From Citrus sinensis (taxonomy: Eukaryota; Streptophyta; Magnoliopsida; Sapindales; Rutaceae): a stretch of 64,000 nucleotides of DNA. The translations under genes and the position numbers were made by a program. Positions 35,657-47,220 of this stretch are shown one piece after another (position 1 is the first letter of the stretch; the number at the start of each line of letters is the position of its first letter). Location of the stretch: contig NC_068557.1 in NCBI RefSeq assembly GCF_022201045.2, positions 27,505,501-27,569,500 on the forward strand, read 5' to 3'. The notes under the pieces were generated by a model, which saw only the letters and a list, made by a program, of their open reading frames with translations, ran no database searches and had not been told where the DNA came from.

Positions 35657-36446
35657 TACGGTACCACCGTGGTACCCGTACCACTGGTTTTGTCTTTTGT
35701 GCCAGTTATGTTGTAAATTTTCATTGAACCCCTTTCATTCATTTTTATTTAAACTTTACCTCATAAATATTAAATTAATTTCTATTGCATCCATATAAAC
35801 ATTATAATTAGCACCTTATACTATTTGTTATTTATACATTTTTCTTCTATATTACACCTTTATCACAATACCCCTCTCTTTATCACAAATACCCGCGAAC
35901 CCGACCCGAATTTCGTTTCCATTTCCGTCCACGCCACCGGCCAAGGTTGGTACCGATCAGAAGATCGTGTGACGCCGATCATCTCCACGCCATCCTTGTC
36001 ACAAAAATAACCGGGTCAACCCGACCCGCGAACCCGACCCGGATTTTGTTTCCGTTTCCGGCAACTCCACCGGCCAAGGTTGGTACCGATCGGAAGCTCG
36101 TGCGACGCCGGTCATCTCCATGTCATCCTTGTCGCCGTAAAGCATTCGGAAAGCTGCCGATCGAAGCCGTGAAAAGTCACAGAATCCCCGCTTCAATTCG
36201 CCGTTGTTTCTCCAGTTTCCGGTGACGCCACCACTTGAGTTTTGTTCTTCACAATTCCCTCTGTCTTTTCTGACCAACCACAGCCACCGGAGGAGCCGAT
36301 TTGCCGTTGATCGGCCGTTGAAGGATTCACGGGTTTGAGAGAAATGAACTTAATATTTTTGAAGCAAAGTTCAAATAAGAATAAGTGAAAGGGCTTCATG
36401 AAATTTTACACAGAAAAGACAAAAGCAGTGGCATGGTGCCACTGTT
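35657..36446. mobile_element. 0.8-kb TIR element with hairpin termini and GC-rich core
   Basis: About 55 bp at the left (gtaccactggttttgtcttt...gtaaattttcatt, from 35678) match the inverted right end (tgccactgcttttgtctttt...gtaaaatttcat, to 36445). Each terminus carries a short palindrome: ggtaccac-c-gtggtacc at the left, agtggca-tgg-tgccact at the right. The core is unusually GC-rich and includes a 133-bp tandem duplication. No transposase is seen. Ends are approximate and no target duplication was found. Confidence 0.55.
35891..36140. repeat. 133-bp tandem duplication in the GC-rich core
   Basis: acccgcgaacccgaccc starts at 35891 and again at 36024. Both copies share ccaccggccaaggttggtac and gacgcc-gtcatctcca blocks. 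The two copies differ at several CpG-type positions, as expected from methylation decay. Confidence 0.85.
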
Positions 36447-38977
36447 GCACGATAGGCGAGTCCTGGAATTAGTTGATGACGTTCATAAAAGCTTCATCAC
36501 TATATTCTCTCTGCTATCATCGTAATCTTAAAAAACATGTGCATGACGATCATTTGTAGTCTTGATGCCTGGTCATAAAATTTTAAGTGCAAGTTGTCGC
36601 ATCAATTACAATGGTGATTAAAGGATTTTTCTGCAACGTTATGATAGGCCTGGCAACATGGTCATCAATCCCGACATGAATTTCATTTCATGTGTTATTA
36701 GGTGGACAAAAATTAACATGAATAATAATTGTTTTAATGTTAAGGAGACTTCAACTCATGAATATGTTTACGATACGAACAAGTATATGTGTCGTGTGTC
36801 AACTTATTTATAATTTAATTAAGAATAATGTTGACATATTTTTCGTATTTCGAATTATTATCTAACTCCTCTTTTTTTTTTTTTTTAATAAAATGTATTA
36901 AATAAGTAAACACGATTTAACACGTTTAATAAAATGATATAAATTCATTTTAATTTTTTAAATTATTAATTTATGAGTGGTATTTATATTAGTTTAATTT
37001 CAACAATCTTGGATGACATGAATTATCACCCGCAGTTGTGATGGGTCAATTTGTGATATTGACTCCGAATAGGCTCGACAAAAACACCTTTTTAGGTAAT
37101 TTACAGGACGAACGCAAAATTTTATTAAATTCACTACTATTTTCATATTTTAAGTTGTTGGTTACAAGTTACTAATTTATGTTTGTTAATAAAACCCGTT
37201 GATCTTGACAACTCCACGAGATTATTCAATCCCCATCCTTTGATAATAATAAGATGACAAACATTTATTTCCAAAAAAAAAAAAAGATGACAAACATTGG
37301 AAGAAAATTATCATGATGCTGATTATTTCAACCCATTAAAATACTTTTTAAGCTTAATTATTTATAAAATATTATATTACAAAATTTTATATAAAGAAAT
37401 TACTGATAAGTACAAGGCACAATTATTTAGAAATGTAATTACTTTTTTACATCTATTCTATTTATAGTAAACTGCAATTCTCTTCATTTTCTTTCTCTTA
37501 TCAATATAGAGGATCATCTTCTAATCTAAACTCTCCTGAATTTTTAAAAATCTTATTCCACCTGTCTTTTAGTATTAGTGTATGATTATGGTTTAATCAC
37601 TTTTATTGTTTAATTTATTAACCACTAATTACTCGAGTGAGTTTACTCAAGAGAAAAATTAGATTATAAAATGATCCTGATGTCAATTAAATTGTTCCAA
37701 GCATAAGAAACTTTAAAAAAAAAGTTTAAGAATAAGAAAGGTAAATAATTAAACTCTTGACCAATGGAGGAGGTGAAAATATTGGTCGTGTGCAGTAGGT
37801 TGCCCTCCATTTTCAATACAATACTCATGATTGTCATAGCTTTTTAAATTGAGCGCGCGAAACCAATTGCAGAGGACTATTCTTAGAAAGAAAATTATTT
37901 ATTTTTTTTTCTAAGAGATCCTCCATTTCATAAGAATGATGTAAGTAACCTTATCATGTTTATAGCTATTAGGGAGATCAAAATGAATGATGTCAATTTG
38001 CAGTTTTGAACCAATGTTTGAAAAAACAAAATTGAAAAGTGAAAACGAAGAAGATGAGAATAGCGGGTGTAAAAGTTAGGGTACTTTTGGCGTTTACAGA
38101 GGTGCGTAGCGTAAAATTTTTATTTTTAAGTTTTAACGATTTGTTTATTGAGAAAGCGAGTGTGAAAATAAATTTTGTGGGTGAAATTTTAAATCATATC
38201 ACAAACAATTATAGAAATAATATCGTAAAGTATCTAGTTAAAATTTAAAGCTTCCTAAAATTAAAAATAATGACAAAGACGTTAAAAGTACTCGGACCCA
38301 TTTAAGGCCGAAGAACTCGGCATTTGGCATTTTGATTACTAAAACAAACAACGAAAAATACAAACGACTAGCGTCATCGTTTTACGACAAGTCGTCTATA
38401 CAGAGAGGTTACATTCTCCCACGATGTGCTGCCGTCTTTTGCGTTTTTTATCCAGATCAAAAGGAACTTGTCTTACTTTTTTTTCCGGAAGATTTTTGTA
38501 ATAATGTTTTAGCCTGTAACTTGTATCATCATTCAATTTTATCTCTCAAGGCTTTTCTTCCTAGCCTAATGAATTTTCTTCTTTAAAGAGTTTCAGTTTA
38601 TGATCCATTTATTAGCCAAAATAATGGGAGAGAAATAGGGGGACGAGCCCGAGAAATTAAATGAGTTTGGAAAAGCTGTTATGAGATCTTTAGCGTTAAA
38701 CATTTTCCTATTGCTCTTTAATCCTTCTCATTAATGCCTCTGGCATTCTCTCAATTCCAAAATGTCTTGCAAGTTGCAACCAGGTGGGTGTAGAATTATA
38801 CTGTAGTAAAACTAAAAACTCCAGAACTATTTTACCTTTTTCAACTACTAGGCATAGATATTAGCTTATTTCCTATCATTTTAGCGCGGAACTAGAATGA
38901 GGTAGATAGACAATTCTTCGATGGTTGCTTATGAGGTCAATTCGGTGGGCCGAACTCTAGTGATAGAGGTATGATAA

Positions 38978-39202
38978 GTTGAATCTCAAGTTGTAAGGGC
39001 CCATTGGGACTGTTACCCTGAAAGGGATGTTGCCATTGTGGCCGATTCAAGTGCCGGTGGCCCACTGCCAGGTCAGGATCCATTGGGAGGGACAATCGCC
39101 TGGGTAGTAGTTGGCACTCTTATCGAGCATCAAATGCTGCCCTTAATCAGCGTAAGATCCTTGCTTTGCATTTTGGATACCGAAGCAATTGATGCTTCTT
39201 GA
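38978..39202 (+). other. Unrecognised 74-codon open frame, possible gene remnant
   Basis: An ATG-less open frame with coding-like composition in an AT-rich desert, including AHWDCYPERDVAIVADSSAG and GGTIAWVVVGTLIEHQMLPL. I do not recognise a family. It could be an exon or pseudogene fragment, or chance. Confidence 0.2.
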
Positions 39203-40088
39203 TCACTTCCCAAGCTTTGGAACATAGGACACTACCACTCGTGTAATCCTTTTTCGTTGGCCTATTGAATGCAATCAACTCAAGGGCTTCATATGCTTAA
39301 CTGGTTTTCAGTGAAGTTATCGATGTTGTTCTATCTCATTCAAAGATTATTCTTTTTTTTTTTGGTGGGGGGGTGTGGATACAAGGAATAAATGTAACGA
39401 GTGTTTATGATCCTCTCAAAAAATGGGACTCTCTTTTATGCAGGGATTCTATTACTACAAGTATCTGTAGCATGATCTTTATCTGCCCTTGTGTTGTGAT
39501 TAAATATGACTGTAAATATGTATCTGTGCGAGTATCTCTATATATATTCTGCCGTATTTTTCAGATTAAATAAACAGAGTAGACACAAACAGACACCGTC
39601 GACAGAATCTTCAAATTCCCTAAAAGGTTAATGCAAATTCGGAACATGTTGTCGCATTACTCCTAGTTTCCCTTGAATGACATCTGTTTCGTGGCAACTG
39701 GATGGGTATGAACACTTTGTCACATATTCTCAGATAAATCAGTAAATGGTTTTGTACTGACATTTCTTCCATTGATGGATGTGCCTGATCAAATATGCTT
39801 GCATCTTGGCCCTGTACAGAAAGAGTTAAGCTGATATTCGGTTACCTGTTGATTGCATTGGTGTAGTGCTCTCTGCAGTGCAGTAGTACTATAATTTACT
39901 TTATACCTGTTGATATATACATGTTTTTTTTTTTTGGTATTGTTCCAGTGACAAATCATTGGTAAACTGAACTGATGTATTGCAATAACAAAAACTGTGC
40001 CAGTGGAGTTTGGTCGAAATAAAACGATCCAGTTTACATGCATTCTGTTGCATGTGGATACTGGATAGTGATCTTTTAGAGATTTAAC

Positions 40089-40333
40089 GTTCCAGAGCCA
40101 GAGGGCAAGTTTTTCATCGAAGAGTTCTCAGTGCAGAAGCTCTTAAACATCATCAACAGTGCAAAGAGCCCTGACGACGGCATGAGATGGTCAAGAAATT
40201 CTTTTTAGAAGTCCATATTATTCCTTTTGCATATGCAATTGAAAGTAATTTGGTGAAGAATGAAGATGAAAACTTGTGTGTCTTCAATATCGGCACACCT
40301 CAGACTCAGTTGATTGAGCTACCCGCTTGTTGA
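40089..40333 (+). other. Unrecognised gene remnant in two frames
   Basis: 40089-40208 reads VPEPEGKFFIEEFSVQKLLN and onward to a stop. An overlapping ATG frame 40187-40333 (48 codons) reads MVKKFFLEVHIIPFAYAIES to VFNIGTPQTQLIELPAC. The composition is protein-like and GC-richer than the surroundings, but I cannot name a family. The frame change suggests a decayed host gene fragment. Confidence 0.25.
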
Positions 40334-40698
40334 GCATTTCTCATACTTTCTAGTATCTGATTTAGGTGCTTGAATTATAAATTCGGTTGTAAGAGCAGGA
40401 CTCCTTTATTATTAACCTCTTTTTAAAATAAAAGAGACCACCTATAATATAATAAAGGAGTTGAGATTATTTGAACCCATTAAACTCAATTTTATTTTTT
40501 TTATTATTTAAATGTCCATAAAATAAATTACAATCGTTAACGATAAATTATAATTAAATAAAAGTTTCTCTTTGAATCCGTGTCTCTACCTCTACATGTT
40601 ATTCGAGTCAACTTATAATTAGATAGTAGATTTTTTTTTTTTTTTCAAATGAGTGGAGAGAGGACAACTTATGACTTCTTCATGCATATTATAAAGAG

Positions 40699-40894
40699 TG
40701 ATGATACAACCACAAACTCTTGTACAAACTTATCTTATACAAATTGATGTGGTATTAATTCATTGGTTGAATGAAAATATAAAATAATAGAAATAAATCA
40801 TGTGGACTAAGAGATATTTAATTCAACCAATGAATTAACGCCACATCGGTTTATACAAAATAAGTTTATACAAGAGTTTGTGACTATATCATTA
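40699..40894. mobile_element. 196-bp MITE with about 75-bp terminal inverted repeats
   Basis: The left arm (cacaaactcttgtacaaact, ...gatgtggtattaattcattg) matches the inverted right arm (cacaaactcttgtataaact, ...gatgtggcgttaattcattg) over about 75 bp at roughly 85%. The ends are TGATGATAC and TAATGATAT. The loop is short and AT-rich. The target duplication is unclear, so the superfamily is left open. Confidence 0.7.
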
Positions 40895-41929
40895 TTCTAT
40901 TATAAATGCAGCCATTGTATATTGGAACATCTAAAAAGGTTGGAATATAAAATTCATAACTTGAAATTTATATTCTTTAATTTGTATATATAAACAACAC
41001 CATTTAAAACTTTTCCCGTTGGAGATTGAGAAGCATAACATTATAAAAATTAAATGTTAAAAGGGGAGTAGCGCTTTTAACACCTCCTTAAAACACTTCT
41101 TTTAAATTTTATTTTCTAAAATATCCTTAATTTATTTTCACAAAACAAACACATGAATTAAAATCAACCATTTTGTCATAAAAATTTACCTTAAAATGAG
41201 TATTTATTTTAAGGATTATAAAAGAACTTGTGATACTTGTCGTCCTTTATTTATCCGGGGAGCCCTCACTTTTTAATTTACTCATCCATTTTTAAAATTA
41301 CCCTCATTAAAAATTCAAAATAAATATTTTTTTTAACTTATTGTTTTCCTCTCTTTTACGCACTTTTTCTATTTCTCTTAGAAATCAGCATCATGTCAAA
41401 TATTAAGAAGTTTTGTTGTTGAATTTCTGATTCTTTATCTGGGCATTCTTGAAACATTCATTAGGAATGAGATTTTACGTGGTGAAAATTAGTGATCTAT
41501 GTTTAGAGCATAGTATTTTGATCTATTTATTTTCGCATCTTTTTTCTGATGCTTCATCAATTTCAGTTCTCATCATAATCCTCAAGTTAAAGCAAAATTT
41601 CAATGGATGGTTATAGTTGATTCAGTTGATTAAAAATATATTTTTAATTTAATGTTATATGATTAGATATTGGGAATTCTGTTCATATGAATGACTTATG
41701 AGAAATAATGACAACAATAATAGCAACACACAACCACGATAAGATTTATCCTCATAACTTTGACATGACATTATTATTATTATTATTAGGATTACTATTG
41801 CTGTAACAAAAGGTAGGGTCTGATTAGACAGTCCATGTACCACATTGCAAGTAGAGTTTTATTGAGATTTATCAGCTTTCCATACTACGTCTTTTTATCT
41901 TCAATTCCTTGAGCTTCAAATAGAAAATT

Positions 41930-42420
41930 TTAGTGAATCCTGCCAAAAGAAACAAGAAGCACAGAATATGATCATTTACTTTGGACTAGCAGCTCAAGAA
42001 ATGATAGTGTGTTTAACATCTTTTAAACCAAACAAGAAAACAAGAATTTAATTAATTAATTAATTAATTATCTACTCACGTTTCACAGTTGGTGGCGGTG
42101 GAGACAGGGAAGCCAACTTTGATACCGCAGGCGCTTGGAATTTTGCTCAAGAACCTGTCCTGAACCCCCAATGACTTGGCTCCCGCCTTCAACCATCGGC
42201 AAATAGCCTTCTTGTCATCAACTGTTTTCACACTCTGAGCAAGCTGTTGCAGCCCGCTGCAGCATGCTGAAGTCGGCGTTGGAGCCTTGCCCGTGGCGAA
42301 CCCAACGCATGCAGCTGCTTTGGCGTCGACTGTGCCGCATGCAATGGCTGCCTCGCTCACATTTGCGAGGAAGAAGATGAGAGACACCATGAAAACCATG
42401 GAGAAGAAGAGGTTCTTCAT
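41930..42420 (-). CDS. Non-specific lipid-transfer protein, type 1, with an altered CxC motif
   Basis: Exons 42420-42080 and 41939-41930. The reading frame runs into a TGA inside the donor ACGTGAGT at 42080, but splicing to the acceptor TTTTGGCAG ending at 41940 gives ...NCETIH and TAA, the usual nsLTP1 tail and intron position. The result is 116 residues: signal peptide [22 protein letters not shown] (about 24), mature part 92. The cysteine pattern is C-x9-C-x14-CC-x19-C-R-W...C...C, whereas type-1 nsLTPs have CxC; here TGC has become TGG (Trp). Seven mature cysteines leave one unpaired. The protein is secreted; the family binds acyl lipids in a tunnel and serves in cuticle and defence. Starting at the upstream frame (42486) would disrupt the signal peptide. 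Confidence 0.88.
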
Positions 42421-42533
42421 TGTTAAATGGCAAAGTAGTTCTCGTAATAAGCTCTTGAAAAGTGCTTTTAGGTATCTTGTAAGCACTTTTGCTTGCTGAA
42501 TGCTGATGGAGAATGAAGTGGGAGAGTGAAGTG

Positions 42534-42541
42534 TTTATATA
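42534..42541 (-). promoter_or_regulatory. TATA box of the LTP gene
   Basis: TATATAAA on the minus strand, 114 bp upstream of the LTP ATG. Confidence 0.6.
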
Positions 42542-42999
42542 GGGAAGCATTATTGAGGGTACTCTTGGGAATTTGTGAGGATCAAAGTTTTGAGTGTCCC
42601 TATGAGATTTTGATGAAGAGTTCTACTATTTGAACTCCGCGAAGACAAAAGAACGACAGAAAAATTGGCACGTGAATCAATTGCACTAAGAGCTTTTGTC
42701 TATTACTTTTTGAGTTTAAAAAATAAAATAATCAAAAGAAAGAAAGAAAAGTAACGAAAAGAAAAGAAAGAGATTACTTTTTGAGTTCTGTCTTTAGTCT
42801 CTCTCCATTTCTCACCTCTCATTTACGTGAGCTCTCTGCGTTCAGGAAGGAAAAACTCAAACGAGTTCCGTCTCTGCATCTCACCAATTCTGTCTCTGCA
42901 TCTCAGTTATCACAAGGAAGAAATTAGATCTAGATCTACAAACAGAGGTGAGAGATGTTTAAATGGTTAGAATATTTAATTTAAATTGTAAAAATTCGT

Positions 43000-43440
43000 A
43001 GATTTTTACTTTTTATATATTTAAATTGTTATGAATTGTTATGATTTTTTTTAATTTAAATGACTGGAAATAATGAAATAAATTATAATAATTTCTTAAT
43101 GTGTTTTATATATGTTAGGATTTTTTAAATTTAAATGGTTGAAAATAATGAAATAAATTATAACAATTTCTGAATGTGTTTTATATATGTTAGGATTTTT
43201 CTTAATTTAAATGGCTAGAAATAATGGAATAAATTATAACAATTATTAAATGTGTTTTATATATGTTAGGATTTTTTTTAATTTAAATTGCTGAAAATAA
43301 TGAAATAAATTATAACAATTTCCGGATGTGATTTATATATTTAAGTTGTTAGGATTTTATAATTTAAATTGTTGGAGATAATGGAATAAATTATAAAAAT
43401 TTGTGGATGTGTTTTTATATATTTAAATTGTTAGGAATTT
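43000..43440. repeat. Five AT-rich tandem repeats of 75-81 bp in a leader intron
   Basis: The block aaataatg(a/g)aataaattata recurs at 43068, 43143, 43219, 43295 and 43376, each followed by a gtgtttta tatatgttaggat-type segment. Spacings are 75, 76, 76 and 81 bp. It fills most of the intron before the FAR1-like ATG. Confidence 0.85.
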
Positions 43441-43500
43441 TCATTACTGGACAAAATGTTATATAAGTTTCTTAATACAAATGTTAATTATTTTGTAGAA

Positions 43501-44457
43501 ATGGAGTATTTGGAAAATGAGCATGCATTTGAAGAGTTGCAAGAAACAAGAGCTAACGATGTAAATGAAATTGTGGAACCGAACAAATGTGAGCCAGCTC
43601 TTGGAATGTTATTTGATAATCATGAAGAAATGTTTGCATTTTACAAAGCTTATGGTAAACAAGAGGGGTTTCCTGTGAAGGTTCGAAGTACTAAGAAGGG
43701 GACCAATGGAATTGTAAAATATGCGACATTTGCATGTGGGCGTAGCGGCAAGTCAGAAAGTAAATCTGCTAATGCATTGAAGCCGAAACCGAATGTGAAA
43801 AATGGTTGTGATGCAAAAATTGGAGGTTGTCTAAATGAAGATGGAAAATGGGTTCTTCGAACTTTAAATCTTCAACACAACCATGGATTGAGTCCAGACA
43901 AAGCTAGGTATTTCTCATGCAATCACAGAATTAGTGCAAGCGCTAAAAAGCGAATTGAAATGAATGATTGTGCAGGAATTAGAATTGCCCAAAATTTCAA
44001 TTCTATTGTTGTTGGAGCTGGTGGGTATGAAAATGTGCCATTCTTAGAAAAAAATTGTAGAAATTTTGTTGACAAAACAAGGCGATTACAACTTGAGGAA
44101 GGAGATGCTATGGCGCTTTTAAAGTACTTCCAGAAAAAGCAAGCAGAATGTAATGGATTTTTTTTTAGCATTGATTTGGATGAAGAGGATCGATTAAAGA
44201 ATGTGTTTTGGGCAGATTCGCAGAGTAGGGCAGTTTACAAATATTTTAGAGATGTCATCACATTTGACACTACATATCTGACCAACAAGTATGACATGCC
44301 ATTTACGCCCTTTGTTGCAGTTAATCACCATGGACAATCTATTTTGTTGGGATGCGGATTGATTTCACGCGAGGATACGGAGACATTTACGTGGTTATTT
44401 GAGGCGTGGCTATCATGCATGTCTGATTCTCCTCCCCTTGGTATCATTACAGATTAA
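43501..44457 (+). pseudogene. Truncated FAR1/FRS-like gene (MULE transposase-derived)
   Basis: Open frame of 318 residues from the ATG just after the intron acceptor. It holds an FAR1 DNA-binding domain at about 50-145 (FYKAYGKQEGFPVKVRSTKK, Cys pairs, LQHNHGLSP) and the start of a MULE transposase-like domain (VFWADSQSRAVYKYF, VITFDTTYLTNKYDMPF, GLISREDTETFTWLFEAWLS). It ends at GIITD-TAA-DRAMQKEV, where the family has GIITDQDRAM, so a CAA-to-TAA change is likely. Ten codons later a run of 12 G occurs and all similarity ends. Full-length family members are roughly 700-850 residues. FAR1/FHY3 relatives are nuclear regulators; this copy lacks the catalytic remainder and SWIM finger and is best read as a decayed gene or transposon copy. 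Confidence 0.8.
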
Positions 44458-45381
44458 GACAGGGCAATGCAAAAGGAAGTTAATGAGGGGGGGGGGGGAA
44501 CACTTGTAAAGAAGCTTCAGAGCTGAATCAATTAAAAATAGCGTAAATAATATACACAAGGCATAATAATAAAATGTAATCTAGGGCGACTACAAAAAAA
44601 CTCATTATCACAATAACAAAGCTACCCTCCTAATGCTGCAATTACATGTCAAAACTACAAATTAGGCTATGTTATTATGTATCTCGAACCCAAAGGGGGG
44701 AGTTTTGAAAAAATATATATATAGATGTATATTCTTATCTTGCATAAATTTATGCTTATACAATATCACAAACACTTTAATGGAGGATTATGAGTGGCTT
44801 AGACAATTAAGACAGCCTTAGGGACCAGGGGGTTCAATTGCACCATGCATTCAAATTACACCTGTCTATTAAACTTCAGTGATTATTTTTTAGTCATGAA
44901 AAGAATTAGACCCAGTGAAAAAAGGTTGAATAATGTCCAAAGCCATACAAAATCCATATATGTTATAAGAAAAGTGTCAAGCTTCGCATATCATATTAAA
45001 TATTTTATCAATATGAGTCTAATACCATTACCACAGACATGCCATGACTAATAAGTTGACTAGCTAATTACTACTTACAATAAGAGGTCATAACTCTCCA
45101 CACTCATTCAGCCTCAAAATGTGTCTCAGACTTACAACATTCAGGACAGGAGAGCAAATACTTTCTCATCCACCTCTCTCCCATTGATCTGATATCTCTA
45201 CATATCTCCCCAACTACTCCTCTCTCTTATCTTGCCAACCTCAGAAGACATGAATATGCTAAATAATAACTTTTGTAATTTTTCTTATCAAAATAAATTA
45301 CTGCAGTGCCTCATCCTAACCAATTAAGAAAACCGTAAAAGTCTCAAGATCCACCCTTATTCCATAAACACCCCACCCAAG

Positions 45382-45545
45382 AAATGCTTACGGAAGAATT
45401 TTTCTTACTCTGTCAATCTCAAAATTTCATCATCCACAAGATAAAATTAAAAAAATTAAAAAGAAATGCTTACAGAAGAAATGCTCACATTGTTAATCTC
45501 AAAATTTCATCATCCACAACATAAAAAAAAAAAATGCTTACGGAT
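45382..45545. repeat. 82-bp tandem repeat, two copies plus a start
   Basis: aaatgcttac recurs at 45382, 45464 and 45532, with ctcaaaatttcatcatccac in the two full units. Confidence 0.8.
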
Positions 45546-45616
45546 GGGTCACTACAACTGCAGCAGCAAGCAACAACTAGAAGTCTCAAAAGCAGCGACG
45601 TCGTAGTAGATCTGGG

Positions 45617-45985
45617 CTGGGCGATCATGTCCGTTGTAGATCTGGGCTGGGCGAGAACAAGAAGCGGTCGGCGTCCGGTAACAAGAAGCGGATGTCGTCC
45701 GGTAACGAAGTAAGTGGGGCTGGGTGAGAAAAAAAAAAGGGGCTCGGCGAGAACAAGAAGCAGTTGTCGTCTAGGGGGAGTCCGGTAACGAAGCAAATGG
45801 GGCTGGGCGAGAAAAAAAAAAGGGGGGCTCGGCGAGAACAAGAAGCGGCTGTCGTCCAGGGGGAGTCCGGTAACCAAGCAAATGGAGGGGGAGTCTGGTA
45901 ACGAACGAAGCAAATGGAGGGGAGTCTGGTAACGAACGAAGCAAACTCAATGGAGGGGAGTCTGGTAACGAAGCAAATGGAGGGG
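45617..45985. repeat. GC-rich nested minisatellite
   Basis: Repeats of a gggctgggcgagaa-(A)n-gggg-ctcggcgagaacaagaag block, followed by gtcgtc...gggagtccggtaacgaag, grade into shorter gcaaatggaggggagtctgg units. It is strand-asymmetric (G-rich on plus) and far above local GC content. Confidence 0.85.
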
Positions 45986-47220
45986 GAGTAAAATGAGTGG
46001 AGGGGGAAAACTAAGGAAAGGAAAATGAGTGGTTGGGGAATTACCAGAAATGACCATCGTTTTCTCTTTTTTTTTTTTTTATTTCTTGTGGGTCCACGCA
46101 AGATTAAAAGAAGCAAAAATCTAACACGTGAAACGACAATTCAAAGTTGCGTTTCTATCGTCCTTTTGTCTTCATTGAGTTCGTTTATCATTTTCCTTTG
46201 ATGAATGATCAAATTGCTTTTTGTTTCATTGGGGTTGGTGATGATACATAGCAAGAAAGTGATAGTACATTTGAAATCAACCAAAAATCTCAGGACGGTC
46301 CTGAATTTCGACCGTCTGGGAAAGTGAAACTTTTTCATCTTCTTGGATTTGCAAAATATATATTTTTTTTTCTTAAATTTGTCTATCTACTATTAAGTTA
46401 TCAAAGTGAGAGTACATTTTCTTTAAAATTGAACTATCTTGATTTGGGCTTCGATACGTGGGTATGTTGCTATAGAATTTAAATCCAATAGTGATATGAC
46501 TTATGTTGACTTAATTATATATATATATATGTATATGTATCTCATAATTATCGATCATAATTTAAAATTTTCTAATTTTGAAATTTAAAGAATTTGATGT
46601 TCCTAATGAATTTCTAAATAGTTTTGGCTATAACATACTCATTTAAAGTGATTTTAATGATAATATTTTAATTTTCAGCTTACATTTTTATTGTTACTCA
46701 AAGTTGATTTATTTTTTTTTTTTGGGAGAATACATTAGCATATTTGGTTGAATTTTAAAAAGTATTTTCCAAAAAAATTAATGATTGCGAAGGAAGTTGC
46801 CGCGCTTGTCTATGTTGCTCCATGACTGCTATTAAGATAACTGGAAGAGAAAAAAATTAAGCAAACCCTAGTCCTCAGTCGTATCATGACCATCCAGAGT
46901 TGAAAACTATTTATCTAAAGAGAGTATACGATCAAGATTAAAAAAAAAAATCCATGAACTCCGTTTATTAGCAAGTAAAGAACAATTTCACACTGTAAGA
47001 AATGAAAAATCTAGTACAAAATTTTCTCTTTTCGTTAAAGCATTACAGATTCAATAACATTTCGGATGACAATTGACTGCCACTAACTGTGTTAATCATA
47101 AGTTGGTGGGTATAGCACTTGAAAGAGATCAAATAGATTTTGGGGAAGTTTTAGCACATCTTCAAGCATTCTGTGAAGAGTGAGCTTGAGAAGTTGTCAT
47201 CCAGTGATTCAATTATTAAT

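Larger units (their letters stand above)
30341..41929. other. Repeat-rich intergenic desert
   Basis: No intact gene is supported across 11.6 kb. It holds a TA array, a 50-bp duplication, a Tourist-like element, a long-TIR element, a 173-bp array, a MULE-like foldback, a hairpin-ended element, two open-frame remnants (38978-39202 and 40089-40333) and a MITE. 36480-38300 and 41050-41850 are AT-rich with nothing recognisable. Confidence 0.5.
42421..43500. other. Divergent promoter and non-coding leader between LTP and FAR1-like genes
   Basis: 42421-42545 is the LTP leader and core promoter. 42750-42947 is C/T-rich and looks like a 5' UTR exon of the FAR1-like locus. The donor GTGAGA at 42948 and the acceptor TTTTGTAG ending at 43498 define a likely leader intron, mostly made of the repeat array described separately. 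Confidence 0.45.
44458..47220. other. Intergenic region with GC-rich minisatellites
   Basis: Contains an 82-bp repeat (45382-45545) and a GC-rich minisatellite (45617-45985). The minus-strand frames over them (45485-46116) are low-complexity products of the repeats. 46340-47220 is AT-rich with nothing recognisable. Confidence 0.5.

Noticed and set aside
35825-36399. Both-strand frames in the GC-rich core at 35.8-36.4 kb
   Set aside because: Follow from the 133-bp duplication in a non-coding element; no family recognised.
45485-46116. Minus-strand frames rich in FFFSPSP and VTGLP
   Set aside because: Products of the GC-rich minisatellite, not a protein gene.
42640-46140. Complete MULE with TIRs around the FAR1-like frame
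   Set aside because: CACGTG-containing sequences near both ends did not align as inverted repeats; no 9-bp duplication found.
46280-46322. Small hairpin gacggtc...gaccgtc
   Set aside because: Only 7-bp arms; expected by chance.
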